Shown here: piece by piece, positions 1-8,533 of the stretch
How positions within the stretch are numbered: the stretch's first letter is position 1
How the letters are laid out: every line of letters begins with the position of its first letter
Assembly: GCA_018679695.1 (NCBI GenBank)
Contig: JAHHKH010000223.1
Location: forward strand, 1-15,006
Direction of reading: 5' to 3'
DNA: 15,006 nt
Source: Maribacter sp.
GTDB lineage: Bacteria > Bacteroidota > Bacteroidia > Flavobacteriales > Flavobacteriaceae
Program-made: the position numbers and the translations under genes
The notes under the pieces: model-generated
What the model was told of the DNA's origin: nothing
Seen by the model: the letters and a program-made list of their open reading frames with translations, nothing else
Database searches by the model: none

Positions 1-419
1 GGGTAGGCGCACGGTTAAGAGGAGGGTACTATGTTCATTTAAAACCCGGGGAAAGTTTTATAGCTACAGGTTTTTGGGAGCCAAATAAAGAAGATCTATT
101 GCGAATTAGAAAAGAGTTGGAATTGGATGCCGAGGAATTCAAGAAAGTGATTTATAATAAAAAATTCAAGGCCATATGGGGCGATTTGGTAGGGGATGAA
201 GTGAAAACAGCACCCAAAGGTTTCAATAAGGAACACCCTGATATTGACCTAATCAGGAAAAAACAATACATTTTCGTTCGGAAATTTTCGGACAAAGAGG
301 TACTCTCAAATGATTTTGCAAAAAAGATCGACGAATCATTCAAGGGTATTCGACCTTATTTTGATTTGATGAGTGAAGTGTTAACAACAAATCTGAATGG
401 TGAATCTTTATTGGATTAA
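1..419 (+). CDS. DUF2461 (TIGR02453)-family protein, 3' part
   Basis: The reading frame is open from base 3 and ends with TAA at 417-419, so the gene begins outside the window. The first visible residues read VGARLRGGYYVHLKPGESF, followed by an IATGFWEPN segment and an LRIRKEL segment. This pattern (glycine/tyrosine-rich strand, HLxPGxSF, then G-x-W-x-P and a helix with IR) is typical of the DUF2461/TIGR02453 family of about 220 residues, so roughly the C-terminal 60 percent is present. A TTG at 99 is only an internal leucine codon, because homologous sequence continues upstream of it. The biochemical role of the family is not established. The stop overlaps by 12 bases the end of the gene on the opposite strand, a tail-to-tail arrangement. 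Family assignment is from memory of the motif pattern and is fairly secure. Confidence 0.85.
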   Translation, partial: VGARLRGGYYVHLKPGESFIATGFWEPNKEDLLRIRKELELDAEEFKKVIYNKKFKAIWGDLVGDEVKTAPKGFNKEHPDIDLIRKKQYIFVRKFSDKEVLSNDFAKKIDESFKGIRPYFDLMSEVLTTNLNGESLLD

Positions 420-818
420 GACGGGGACTTCGAATAGTTGTATTTGACCTTTGAGCCTTTCTATGACCATATTCATCATTCTTTTGTTCAACGCAGATGA
501 ATTCTTGATATATTCTTCATATTCCTCCAGCGTAAACTGCCCTATAATCATTCCTTTTAGGGAGTTCCTGAATTTTATATCCCTTTGAATTGAATTTTCA
601 ATGTAACCCAATTGGTTTTCAAGACTAAGCTCATAGTATTTGTTCTTGTGCTTGGTTATATAATTTTGGAGGGCGGCAACCAATAATCCGTTTTGTAATT
701 TAATAATCGGCCTTAGTGTTCTATTCTGAAATTGTTCATCAAGACTCATTTCGGAATTGACGCTAGCGGAAGTTATTTGCGGTCGAATTTGAAGAAGATT
801 GTGGGACCTATCGTTCAT
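408..818 (-). CDS. Small conserved flavobacterial protein of unknown function
   Basis: This encodes 136 residues if it starts at the ATG at 816-818, or 153 if it starts at the upstream in-frame ATG at 867-869. I prefer the inner start because the sequence beginning MNDRSHNLLQIRP looks like the conserved N-terminus, while the 17 extra residues are basic and low in complexity. Neither start has a clear Shine-Dalgarno. The protein is soluble and mainly helical, with conserved-looking stretches FQNRTLRPIIKLQN, GYIENSIQRDIKFRNSLKG and SSALNKRMMNMVIERLK. From memory, similar flavobacterial proteins are often auto-annotated as 'glyoxalase', but I see no vicinal-oxygen-chelate strands or metal ligands, so that name should not be trusted. 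It overlaps the DUF2461 gene tail-to-tail. Function is unknown. Confidence 0.7.
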   Translation of the reverse strand: MNDRSHNLLQIRPQITSASVNSEMSLDEQFQNRTLRPIIKLQNGLLVAALQNYITKHKNKYYELSLENQLGYIENSIQRDIKFRNSLKGMIIGQFTLEEYEEYIKNSSALNKRMMNMVIERLKGQIQLFEVPVLIQ

Positions 819-1037
819 AATCAGAAGTTTTGTTAAAGGTAATGGTTTATAGAACCTTCGAAAATTCATTCATGTTTAGTTTTTAACGAGGTTATAAACA
901 TTGCATACACGAATAATCCACTGTCTTGAAAATGATTTGAATTTGATAGAACGGTTTAAAAAAAGTCATAGTATTGTAACTGGTAACCCTCTTAAATAGA
1001 ACTCTTTATGGTGTTTGGAGTAAACTTAAAAGGGTGG

Positions 1038-2327
1038 TCAATTTTTCGAGAGTTCCGCAGCCACGGCTTGAACCTCGTCAAGCACCCTTAAAAGATTGCC
1101 ACCCCAAAGCTTCCCAATTTCTTCCTCCGAATACCCTCTTTGGACCAATTCAGCGGTTACATTCATAGTTTCTGATGCATCTGACCAGCCTTCAATACCG
1201 CCACCACCGTCAAAATCAGAACTGATACCTACATGGTCTATGCCGATCAGTTTCACCATATAGTCGATATGGTCTACAAAATCAGCTACATTTACTCCTT
1301 CAGGAGCATCGCCCCTTGTCTTTACCAATTCTTTACCAATGCCCATGACCTTTGGATAGTTCGCTATAAATACCTCTTTCTGGGAATCACTTAAACTCGA
1401 AAATTCTGATCTATCATACCAATCAATTCCCAATGAATCGGCTACCTGTGCATAAACCCCTTTCATATACGCCGATCGCTTTTCGCTTTTTTGGGTATTC
1501 ACATAGGATGTAAAAGCCACAGTTTGCACTACACCACCGTTCTCCTTGAGTAGTTTCAATTGCTCATCATCCAGATTTCTACTATGGTCGCATAGTGCTC
1601 GAGCCGAGGAGTGGGATGCGATAATCGGTGCTTTGGATAATTCGATCATTTGAATCATAGACTCCTTTGACGGGTGGGAAACATCAATCATTATTCCTAG
1701 TCTATTCATCTCTTTTACAGCTTCTTTACCCAGTTCACTTAAACCATTGTGTAACCAGTTGTTATCGGCTTCACCAGTATTCGAATCACAAAATTGACTA
1801 TGCCCGTTATGTGAAAGTGAGATATATCTTGCCCCAAGTTCATGATACTTCTCAAAGTTTGAAAGGTCCTCACCAATGGGATAGGCATTTTCAACTCCGA
1901 TCATGGCAACTTTTTTGCCTGCTTTGACAATTCTCCGAACATCTTCAGAAGTGAGGGCAAGCTCTATTTTTTCTGGCGCAATTTCTTCGCATAGTCTATG
2001 GATGGCATCAAATTTTGCCATAGCATTGGCTTCTGCCTTTTTATACCCATCCGAATTCAATGAATCTTGGCCTGTATAAACAATGAGCCAAGCTACATCC
2101 AATCCACCTTCTTCCATTTTAGGTAGATTCACCTGTGTAGCTAGCCGTTGGGTATAGTTAATCGAATCAGTAAAATTCTTGACATTAATATCGTCATGGG
2201 TGTCAATTGTGATAACTTTTTCATGAATATTTTGAACCATCGCTTCGTCGCTTAGGTCTGTTTTTTTCGCTTGCTCAGCACAGGATAGGAGCACAAAAAA
2301 GGCGATCAGGTGAAGTAGATATTTCAT
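1038..2327 (-). CDS. Membrane dipeptidase (peptidase family M19), lipoprotein
   Basis: This is a 429-residue zinc dipeptidase of the renal dipeptidase family, full length. The N-terminus is a lipoprotein signal with lipobox LLSC and Cys16 as the lipidation site, so the enzyme should be anchored to a membrane facing the periplasm or the outside. Family metal ligands are all visible: H44 and D46 in THDDIN, E146 in GVENAYP, H218 in DVSHPS and H239 in ASHSSAR. The distal GISSDFDGGGG motif starts near residue 367. Family members hydrolyse dipeptides, including D-residue-containing ones; a nutritional or peptidoglycan-peptide role is inference. It is transcribed divergently from the kinase gene, with a 158-base spacer, and stands alone. 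I found no convincing flavobacterial promoter in that spacer. Identification is very secure; substrate is not known. Confidence 0.95.
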   Translation of the reverse strand: MKYLLHLIAFFVLLSCAEQAKKTDLSDEAMVQNIHEKVITIDTHDDINVKNFTDSINYTQRLATQVNLPKMEEGGLDVAWLIVYTGQDSLNSDGYKKAEANAMAKFDAIHRLCEEIAPEKIELALTSEDVRRIVKAGKKVAMIGVENAYPIGEDLSNFEKYHELGARYISLSHNGHSQFCDSNTGEADNNWLHNGLSELGKEAVKEMNRLGIMIDVSHPSKESMIQMIELSKAPIIASHSSARALCDHSRNLDDEQLKLLKENGGVVQTVAFTSYVNTQKSEKRSAYMKGVYAQVADSLGIDWYDRSEFSSLSDSQKEVFIANYPKVMGIGKELVKTRGDAPEGVNVADFVDHIDYMVKLIGIDHVGISSDFDGGGGIEGWSDASETMNVTAELVQRGYSEEEIGKLWGGNLLRVLDEVQAVAAELSKN

Positions 2328-2485
2328 ACCAATAAATTTTTAGACCTACAAATAAAGCAATTTGACAACAAAAAAGGCCCATCAGATAACAAATTATTGC
2401 ACATACAGCTGTAAATGCTGAGTTTTAGACTGTTATTGCAAAGCGGTAATTCCTGTATTCGTAAGATAATACCTGGCCGCGTGAA

Positions 2486-4294
2486 ATGGCAATAAACTTT
2501 ATAACCAAATCAACCTACGACTTGAAAGCTAAAAAATTAGTTTCCCAATTGTCCCAGATGGAAACCATGCTGGACGCATATTCCTTTGAGGAGTTAACTT
2601 CGGATGAAGCGTCCCATTTAAAGAAAACATTCAATGCTTTCAAAAAATGTTTGGATCAAATGATTTTCAAACCTGTAATATCCTCCCAGGGGGGGCAGGG
2701 TATCGAGATTCGTAATCAAGCAACGCGATCAACAGGTTTAATGGAAAACAAAACAACTGTAAATTCCACAATGCTCATTGCAAAAGTGAGTCATGAGATT
2801 AGAACGCCGCTTAATGGAATCATAGGGTTTACTGATCTCTTGCGGGAAGAAGGGTTGTCAAACAGACAGTTATCGCAAATTAATGCGATTCAATCAGCTT
2901 CCAACTCATTGATGGAAATCATTAATGAATTATTGGAATATTCCAAGCTTTCTTCCGGGCTTGGAAACTTTGAGACTACAAATTTCTATTTCCAGAATGT
3001 AATCAATGAGGTGGTGTACTTATGCAACACTTTAATTACTCGAAAAGAAGTGAATTTACGAACGGCAATAGATCCGAACATACCAACAGTATTGCGAGGA
3101 GACCCCTCAAAGCTTTCACAGCTACTGATCAATCTTTTAGGAAACGCCATAAAGTTTGTTGAAAAAGGGGAGATTTTATTGAATATCAAAATCAAAGAAA
3201 GAATCAAGAACAGCATACATCTTGAATTTATAATCAAGGATTCTGGAATAGGGATATCGAAAAAAAACTTAAAACACATATTTGATCCTTTTAAACAAGC
3301 TGATAATAACACTTTTGTTACCTATGGAGGTTCAGGTCTAGGATTAAGTATTGTAAAGCAGATTATTGAAAAATGTAAGGGGGAAATTACTGTAACCAGT
3401 AAGCTGGGAGTAGGAACTACATTCACATTTTTTCTTCCTTATGAAATTGGCAAAGACAAGGATATGGTAAACAAAGAGGAAAGTACTTTGAATTTGGATG
3501 AAGGGATAAAACAAGTAAGTAAGATGAACATTTTGGTGTTCGAAGACAATATTCTTAATCAAAAACTGATAGAGACAAGATTAAAAAGTTGGGGATGCCA
3601 AACATTTATCACTGACGATGCATACCGAGGTATTGATGTTTTGGAAAACCATCCGATTGATATTGTTCTTATGGATTTACGGATGCCTGGAATGAATGGT
3701 TTTGAAGTCACTGACTTGATAAGACAACATAGTAATCCCAACATTAAGAATGTACCTGTTATTGCCCTGTCAGCTGATTTTACAGCACAAAACGAGGAAG
3801 AATGTAAGGTTCATGGAATCAACGATTTTATTCTAAAACCTTATTCCCAGGAAGAACTACTCTCAAAACTGATAAATAATAAAATCAGCGAACCAACTTC
3901 ATCGTCCAAACCTGTGACAACATCGGATTGTAACAAAAACCCAATTGTAGATCTAACTAGTTTATTGGACGATTGTATGGGAGAGTTCGAGTTATTGGAA
4001 AATCTAATTTCATTGTTCAAACAAAATGCTCTTGAGTTCATTGGTGCATGTCGCATTCATCTAAAAAACAAAAATTATGAGGGATTTGGTTTTGCTTCAC
4101 ATAAGATAAAGTCAGGCCTAGCCATGTTGAAAACAAATTCTTTGTTGTCAATTGTGGAGAAAATACATGAATATGGTAAAAAAGGTACTGGTTTGGAGGA
4201 ATTGGAAATACTATATACGGCTTTCATTAAGGAGTATTCACTAATTGATAAAGCAATAGATATTGATATGGCAAAGCTTAGAAAAATAAAATAA
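2486..4294 (+). CDS. Soluble hybrid histidine kinase (HisKA-HATPase-REC-Hpt)
   Basis: This 602-residue kinase has no transmembrane segment or signal peptide. Residues 1-90 hold no domain I recognise. HisKA spans about 92-160 with phospho-acceptor H103 in SHEIRTPLNGIIGF. The ATPase domain covers about 200-320, with N-box NLLGNAIKF (216-224), G1 DSGIGI (252-257), F-box FDPFKQ and G2 GGSGLGLSI (281-289). A receiver domain covers about 346-465, with acidic pair E353/D354, phospho-acceptor D397 in LMDLRMPG, S429 and K451. A C-terminal Hpt domain covers about 485-590, with H539 in ASHKIKSG. All relay residues are present, so an intramolecular His-Asp-His relay is expected, feeding the response regulator encoded 5 bases downstream. 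It is the first gene of the six-gene run. No PAS, GAF or membrane sensor module is visible, so the input is probably intracellular or protein-mediated (inference). Confidence 0.95.
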   Translation: MAINFITKSTYDLKAKKLVSQLSQMETMLDAYSFEELTSDEASHLKKTFNAFKKCLDQMIFKPVISSQGGQGIEIRNQATRSTGLMENKTTVNSTMLIAKVSHEIRTPLNGIIGFTDLLREEGLSNRQLSQINAIQSASNSLMEIINELLEYSKLSSGLGNFETTNFYFQNVINEVVYLCNTLITRKEVNLRTAIDPNIPTVLRGDPSKLSQLLINLLGNAIKFVEKGEILLNIKIKERIKNSIHLEFIIKDSGIGISKKNLKHIFDPFKQADNNTFVTYGGSGLGLSIVKQIIEKCKGEITVTSKLGVGTTFTFFLPYEIGKDKDMVNKEESTLNLDEGIKQVSKMNILVFEDNILNQKLIETRLKSWGCQTFITDDAYRGIDVLENHPIDIVLMDLRMPGMNGFEVTDLIRQHSNPNIKNVPVIALSADFTAQNEEECKVHGINDFILKPYSQEELLSKLINNKISEPTSSSKPVTTSDCNKNPIVDLTSLLDDCMGEFELLENLISLFKQNALEFIGACRIHLKNKNYEGFGFASHKIKSGLAMLKTNSLLSIVEKIHEYGKKGTGLEELEILYTAFIKEYSLIDKAIDIDMAKLRKIK

Positions 4295-4299
4295 ACCAA

Positions 4300-4674
4300 A
4301 TGGATAGGAAAAGGCTTTTACTGGCGGAAGATGATGAATTATTGGCATCCCTACTTAATTATCGACTTGAAAAAAGCGGTTATCAGGTAAGCTTGAGCAA
4401 TAATGGAAAAGAAGTAAAAGATCAACTTGGAAAAGAAATGCCCGATTTGATCATCAGTGATATAATGATGCCCTATTTCTCGGGATTGGAACTTATTGAC
4501 TATGTGCGAAATGAGTTAAAATCCAAAACACCCATTATAATCATTTCATCTGCAGGTAATGAAGAAAATGTATTGAGTGCTTTTGATCTAGGGGCCAATG
4601 ACTTTATATCAAAACCAGTAAGTCCAGCAGAATTGATTGTCCGTGTAGAAAGGGAACTTGCTAAAAACCAATAG
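4300..4674 (+). CDS. Single-domain response regulator (CheY-like)
   Basis: The 124-residue product is just one receiver domain. Acidic pocket D11/D12 is in LLLAEDDE, the phospho-acceptor is D54 in IISDIMMPYFSG, the switch serine is at 83/84 (IIISSAG), and K105 is in FISKPVSP. The protein ends right after the last receiver helix, so there is no DNA-binding, enzymatic or other output domain. The gene lies 5 bases after the kinase stop and directly abuts the HEAT-repeat gene (stop TAG is followed at once by its TTG start). The kinase has a C-terminal Hpt domain, so the likely phosphate path is Hpt H539 to D54 here. Output by binding a partner protein is inference; the co-encoded HEAT protein is the obvious candidate. 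Family call is very secure; partner is unknown. Confidence 0.95.
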   Translation: MDRKRLLLAEDDELLASLLNYRLEKSGYQVSLSNNGKEVKDQLGKEMPDLIISDIMMPYFSGLELIDYVRNELKSKTPIIIISSAGNEENVLSAFDLGANDFISKPVSPAELIVRVERELAKNQ

Positions 4675-7101
4675 TTGTTAGAAAAACTAACATATAAAAT
4701 AATTCCGTTAATAAGTGTACCAAAGATCCATACGGATCTTTTGTGGGATTTAACTATCCTGTTCATGGGCTTGGCTATTGTTATTTTGACCACAGTCTTC
4801 TATTTCAGGAAGAAGCTAACGGCCAACTCACGAAAAGTACGGGAAAAGAAGAAAGAATTGTCGCCGATGGTCAGTGAATTCATCTTTTATTCTACGGAGG
4901 CCTCTAAAGAAGAAAAGCACATTTACATCGAGCACAAAATACTCATTAGAGAATTATTGAAAAATGATTTTGACCGTAAGGTTCTTACCAGCATTCTACT
5001 CGATCTAAGAAAAGATGTTAGCGGTGAAACACAAAAACAATTAATTCACCTCTATAAAAATCTTGGTCTACACGAAGATGCCTATAAAAAATTAAAGAGT
5101 TGGCGGTGGCATATTGTCGCCAAAGGAATTTTGGAACTTACCCAGATGCAGGTGACCGATTCATATCAGTTGGTTGTGCGGTTTATAAATAGTAAAAGAA
5201 GTGTAATCAGAAAACAGGCGGAAATTGCTATAGTATCCCTTAAGGACGAGGGAATCTCCTATTTTTTGGACAACACAAAATATAGAATTTCTGAATGGCA
5301 ACAACTTGTTTTGTTGGAAGTACTTCGGAATAATAAAGGCTTTGAACCTCCTAGGTTCAAAGCTTGGCTTACAGCTAAGAACAAGCATGTTGTTCTATTG
5401 GCACTTAGGCTTATAAAACACTTTAAACAGAATGATGCAAAAGCCTCTTTGATTGAACTGCTAAAGCACAGAAACAATCAAATAAAGGAAGAAGCCATAT
5501 ACTGTTTGAAGGAGTTCAATGTGGTAGAGGCCGTGGAGACATTGAAATTGGTGTTTTGGAGATGCTCAACAAATCTTAAGGTCATGATTCTAGGGGCAAT
5601 TGCAGACTTGGGGGATAGTGGTGATATCGAATTTTTAGAGCAGATAGCACATAAAAAGCTCCATTTTTCAGTAAAAAGTAAGGCGCTTAACGCAATCAAT
5701 ACAATTGCCCCAGAAAGTATTATGCCGACAAAAGACATAGAAAGCACCGATAATATTATAGTACCTGAAGATATAATCATAGAGACCATGACGACCGAAT
5801 CCAATGAAGAACAAGCCGTTGAGAAAGATATGGATACTGCAAGGGAAGTTTCACCCGAGAAGAATGACGCTTTACCTTTCGAAGTTGATTTCCCGATTAA
5901 GGAAGTTATAAGTGATGAAAATTCCAATATAGAAGAACCGGAAGAACAGCTATTAGACTTCCTGCCCATAGTAATGACCAGTAAAGAAGAATTGGAAGAA
6001 GGCGAAGTGGATGTAAATCTTCTAGAAGTCGTCTATAGTGTAATTGAAACCACCAATAAAACGGAAGAAGAAGAAGAAATAGTTGAGGATGCTAATAATT
6101 TCACTCCCGGTATTATCGATTGCAGTATAAGTTTTTTACCCATTGTTGTTGAAAATGATATTGATAATGTGTTGAGCAATGAAGAAAAGCTATTCCAGGA
6201 ATCAATGATCGATTTTGATCTGCAATATGAGGAAATTGACTGGGAACAGGAAAAGATGGTCATCGAGGAAATATTGGAGAAAAATAGTGATGAAGCAGAA
6301 AAGCATGTTGAAGAAATCAATTCGATCAAAGTAATCTATGAAGAGTTGAATGTTGATGGGAAGGATAATGATGCGGAAGAGCAGTTCATAAAATGGCCCG
6401 AATCCCAAGAAAATAGAGCAGATGATGAGCCTAAGGAAGAGGAAATTGAAGCTATTAAATCAGTCATCCCCAAACCTTTTGAGTTCGATGAAGAAACTTC
6501 GGCATTAATTCGTTTGTTAGCCGATATTGAAGATTTTGGGGATCATCGAGAAATTCCATTTTTGACCAACTTACTAAAGGAAGAATACAGGCCGTTAATT
6601 AGGGAAAGGATACGCGATGTAATCTATGGAATAGAAAAAGCCATTGATTCAGATGATGCAACTCCAAGGCACAGCATTTTTGAACAGTTGTTCGAGCACT
6701 GTGACAAAGAATCCAAACTTATATTAATTGACGAAATGATCTCTATCGGTGACGAAAATGAAGTTAATTTTCTCTCGAAACTGATCAACGATTCCAATGA
6801 TGCAGTACGAAGAAAGGCAGAAATGGCCTTAAAAGCAATAAAGGAACGACTCTCAAAAGTGAATATTATAAAAAGTGATACAGCAGCCGATGACCCGCAA
6901 GAATCCCAAAAATACCCTTTAGCCCAGAGTAATGAGGATGAAGATTTATTGACCTTCACCGATGAGTTCATTTTGGAAGACCAAATGAATACAGGGATAA
7001 ATCAAAAAGTGAATAGCGTCTCTGACACTAAAATGAACAATTCAATAATATCACAAATGATTTCATTACCAATTAAATTATTGGCAAAGTTAAATGGATA
7101 G
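4675..7101 (+). CDS. Membrane-anchored HEAT-repeat scaffold protein with acidic linker
   Basis: This 808-residue protein has one N-terminal transmembrane helix at about 24-44, followed by a basic stretch (KKLTANSRKVREKKK) that suggests a cytoplasmic body. An alpha-helical block at about 65-345 has HEAT-like repeats, for example helices ending IRKQAEIAIVSL, KHVVLLALRLI and IKEEAIYCLKEF. Residues about 350-600 form a very acidic, probably disordered linker with repeated DFLPIV/SFLPIV motifs (428-433 and 486-491). A second HEAT block at about 605-728 includes VRRKAEMALKAIKERL. The tail ends in an amphipathic helix (IISQMISLPIKLLAKLNG). The start is a TTG touching the preceding stop; the first in-frame ATG (4765) falls inside the membrane helix, so TTG is preferred. 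The end overlaps the glycosyltransferase start by 8 bases. No enzyme motif is seen. A scaffold or regulatory role is inference from repeats and position. Confidence 0.85.
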   Translation: MLEKLTYKIIPLISVPKIHTDLLWDLTILFMGLAIVILTTVFYFRKKLTANSRKVREKKKELSPMVSEFIFYSTEASKEEKHIYIEHKILIRELLKNDFDRKVLTSILLDLRKDVSGETQKQLIHLYKNLGLHEDAYKKLKSWRWHIVAKGILELTQMQVTDSYQLVVRFINSKRSVIRKQAEIAIVSLKDEGISYFLDNTKYRISEWQQLVLLEVLRNNKGFEPPRFKAWLTAKNKHVVLLALRLIKHFKQNDAKASLIELLKHRNNQIKEEAIYCLKEFNVVEAVETLKLVFWRCSTNLKVMILGAIADLGDSGDIEFLEQIAHKKLHFSVKSKALNAINTIAPESIMPTKDIESTDNIIVPEDIIIETMTTESNEEQAVEKDMDTAREVSPEKNDALPFEVDFPIKEVISDENSNIEEPEEQLLDFLPIVMTSKEELEEGEVDVNLLEVVYSVIETTNKTEEEEEIVEDANNFTPGIIDCSISFLPIVVENDIDNVLSNEEKLFQESMIDFDLQYEEIDWEQEKMVIEEILEKNSDEAEKHVEEINSIKVIYEELNVDGKDNDAEEQFIKWPESQENRADDEPKEEEIEAIKSVIPKPFEFDEETSALIRLLADIEDFGDHREIPFLTNLLKEEYRPLIRERIRDVIYGIEKAIDSDDATPRHSIFEQLFEHCDKESKLILIDEMISIGDENEVNFLSKLINDSNDAVRRKAEMALKAIKERLSKVNIIKSDTAADDPQESQKYPLAQSNEDEDLLTFTDEFILEDQMNTGINQKVNSVSDTKMNNSIISQMISLPIKLLAKLNG

Positions 7102-8524
7102 TAGCATATCAAATATCATCCTGGAATACATTAACATCGTGTTTTTGTCCTACACCGCGGTGTTGTTCGCATTGTTCACTGTAATGGGGTATTTGGCGTC
7201 AAAAAGCTCCCTTCATTATAAAAACAAAAATAGTTTCGGAGATCTTTCGAAAATCGCTGCGTCTCCAATGTCCCCAAGCATTACTATAATTGCACCGGCA
7301 TACAACGAGGGCCTGACCATTGTGGAAAATGTACGTTCATTATTGTCTTTACGATATATGAATTATGAGGTGATGGTTGTCAATGATGGTAGTGAGGATG
7401 ACACTTTGCAAAAAATGATCAATGCCTATGGGTTGGAAAGAATTGATTGGCAAATCAATCCTGAATGGAAGTCAAAACCCATTCGTGGTATCTATAAGTC
7501 GAAGCAACGTTCATTTTCAAAATTAACGGTTGTTGATAAGGTCAACGGTGGCAAATCTGATGCATTGAATGCTGGCATGGCCTTGTCTGCCAGCAAATAT
7601 GTAGGCTGTATCGACGTGGATTGTCTATTGATTCCTGATGCTTTGCTCCATGTCGTAAAATCATTCTATCAGCGGTCAAAGAAGAAGGTAATTGCTGTGG
7701 GTGGAGTAATCAGGATAGCAAATTCCTGCAAAATCAACGGTGGACATTTGGAAGAAATTCAACTTCCAAAGAATTGGCTCGCCAAATTCCAGTTATTGGA
7801 GTACACCCGATCCTTCAATTTAGGGAGAATGGCTTGGAGCCGTATAGATAGCCTTTTGATTATTTCAGGTGCCTTTGGTTTTTTTGATCGTGAAACAGCC
7901 ATGGCAGTGGGGGGTTATGATACCAGTACGGTGGGTGAGGACATGGAAATTATTTTTAAAATGCGTCGATATATGCATGACCGTCGGGAACCCTATACTA
8001 TTGAATACATTCCAGATCCCTTGTGTTGGACTGAAGTACCTGAGGATATGGGAATTTTGATCAACCAAAGAGATCGATGGGCTCGAGGAAATTTGGAGAC
8101 ACTGATCAAGCATAAGGATATGTTCTTTAATTCCAAGTACGGAAGATTGGGATTACTTAGTTATCCTTATTGGTTCTTTTACGAATGGTTATCACCACTA
8201 TTGGAATTTTTTGGATTCATTACTGTGGTACTTTTTGCTTATTGGGGTATTATGAATTGGGACTTTTTCTTAGCGATTACCGCGACTGTCTATATGTTTT
8301 CGATCATGTTCTCCTTCTTTGCCATTCTGTGGGATGTGTATTCGTACAATGAATATAAAAAGCCTTGGGATATTGTAACACTAATGGGTTATGCCATAAT
8401 AGAACCTATTGTATTCCATCCTATTGTGGTATTGGCTGCGGTACGCGGCAATTTTAAAAAACTAATCGGGGTACGATCGGGCTGGGGTTCACAGGTCAGA
8501 AAAGGTTTTGCAAAGGCAACATAA
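7094..8524 (+). CDS. Processive family 2 glycosyltransferase (PgaC/IcaA-like synthase)
   Basis: This is a 476-residue inner-membrane GT2 enzyme. A membrane helix lies at about 12-35. The GT-A domain starts with ITIIAPAYNEG (63-73) and carries D98 in VVNDGSEDDT, the KSDALNAG helix, D174/D176 in CIDVDC, the TVGED motif with D283 as probable base, and QRDRW (325-329), the QxxRW signature of processive synthases. Three or so C-terminal membrane segments fall at about 357-385, 392-415 and 430-452. No PilZ domain is present. This layout matches synthases of cellulose, hyaluronan or poly-N-acetylglucosamine that polymerise and export a glycan through the inner membrane. The sugar used cannot be told from the sequence. 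The gene overlaps the HEAT gene and lies 9 bases before the LtaS-like gene. The family call is very secure; product identity is open. Confidence 0.93.
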   Translation: MDSSISNIILEYINIVFLSYTAVLFALFTVMGYLASKSSLHYKNKNSFGDLSKIAASPMSPSITIIAPAYNEGLTIVENVRSLLSLRYMNYEVMVVNDGSEDDTLQKMINAYGLERIDWQINPEWKSKPIRGIYKSKQRSFSKLTVVDKVNGGKSDALNAGMALSASKYVGCIDVDCLLIPDALLHVVKSFYQRSKKKVIAVGGVIRIANSCKINGGHLEEIQLPKNWLAKFQLLEYTRSFNLGRMAWSRIDSLLIISGAFGFFDRETAMAVGGYDTSTVGEDMEIIFKMRRYMHDRREPYTIEYIPDPLCWTEVPEDMGILINQRDRWARGNLETLIKHKDMFFNSKYGRLGLLSYPYWFFYEWLSPLLEFFGFITVVLFAYWGIMNWDFFLAITATVYMFSIMFSFFAILWDVYSYNEYKKPWDIVTLMGYAIIEPIVFHPIVVLAAVRGNFKKLIGVRSGWGSQVRKGFAKAT

Positions 8525-8533
8525 ATTTTTATA

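Noticed and set aside
99..419. DUF2461 gene starting at the TTG at 99
   Set aside because: The same frame is open to the window edge and its upstream translation matches the family, so 99 is an internal leucine codon.
408..818. Naming the small conserved protein a glyoxalase
   Set aside because: No metal ligands or VOC-fold strands can be seen; the name seems to be an inherited automatic annotation.
2349..2356. TTTATTTG on the minus strand as a -7 box for the dipeptidase gene
   Set aside because: One mismatch to TAnnTTTG, and no TTG at a suitable distance upstream; too weak to annotate.
5478..6408. Long open frames antisense to the HEAT gene linker
   Set aside because: They mirror the Glu/Asp-rich codons of the sense strand as serine-rich sequence; typical antisense artefact with no family resemblance.
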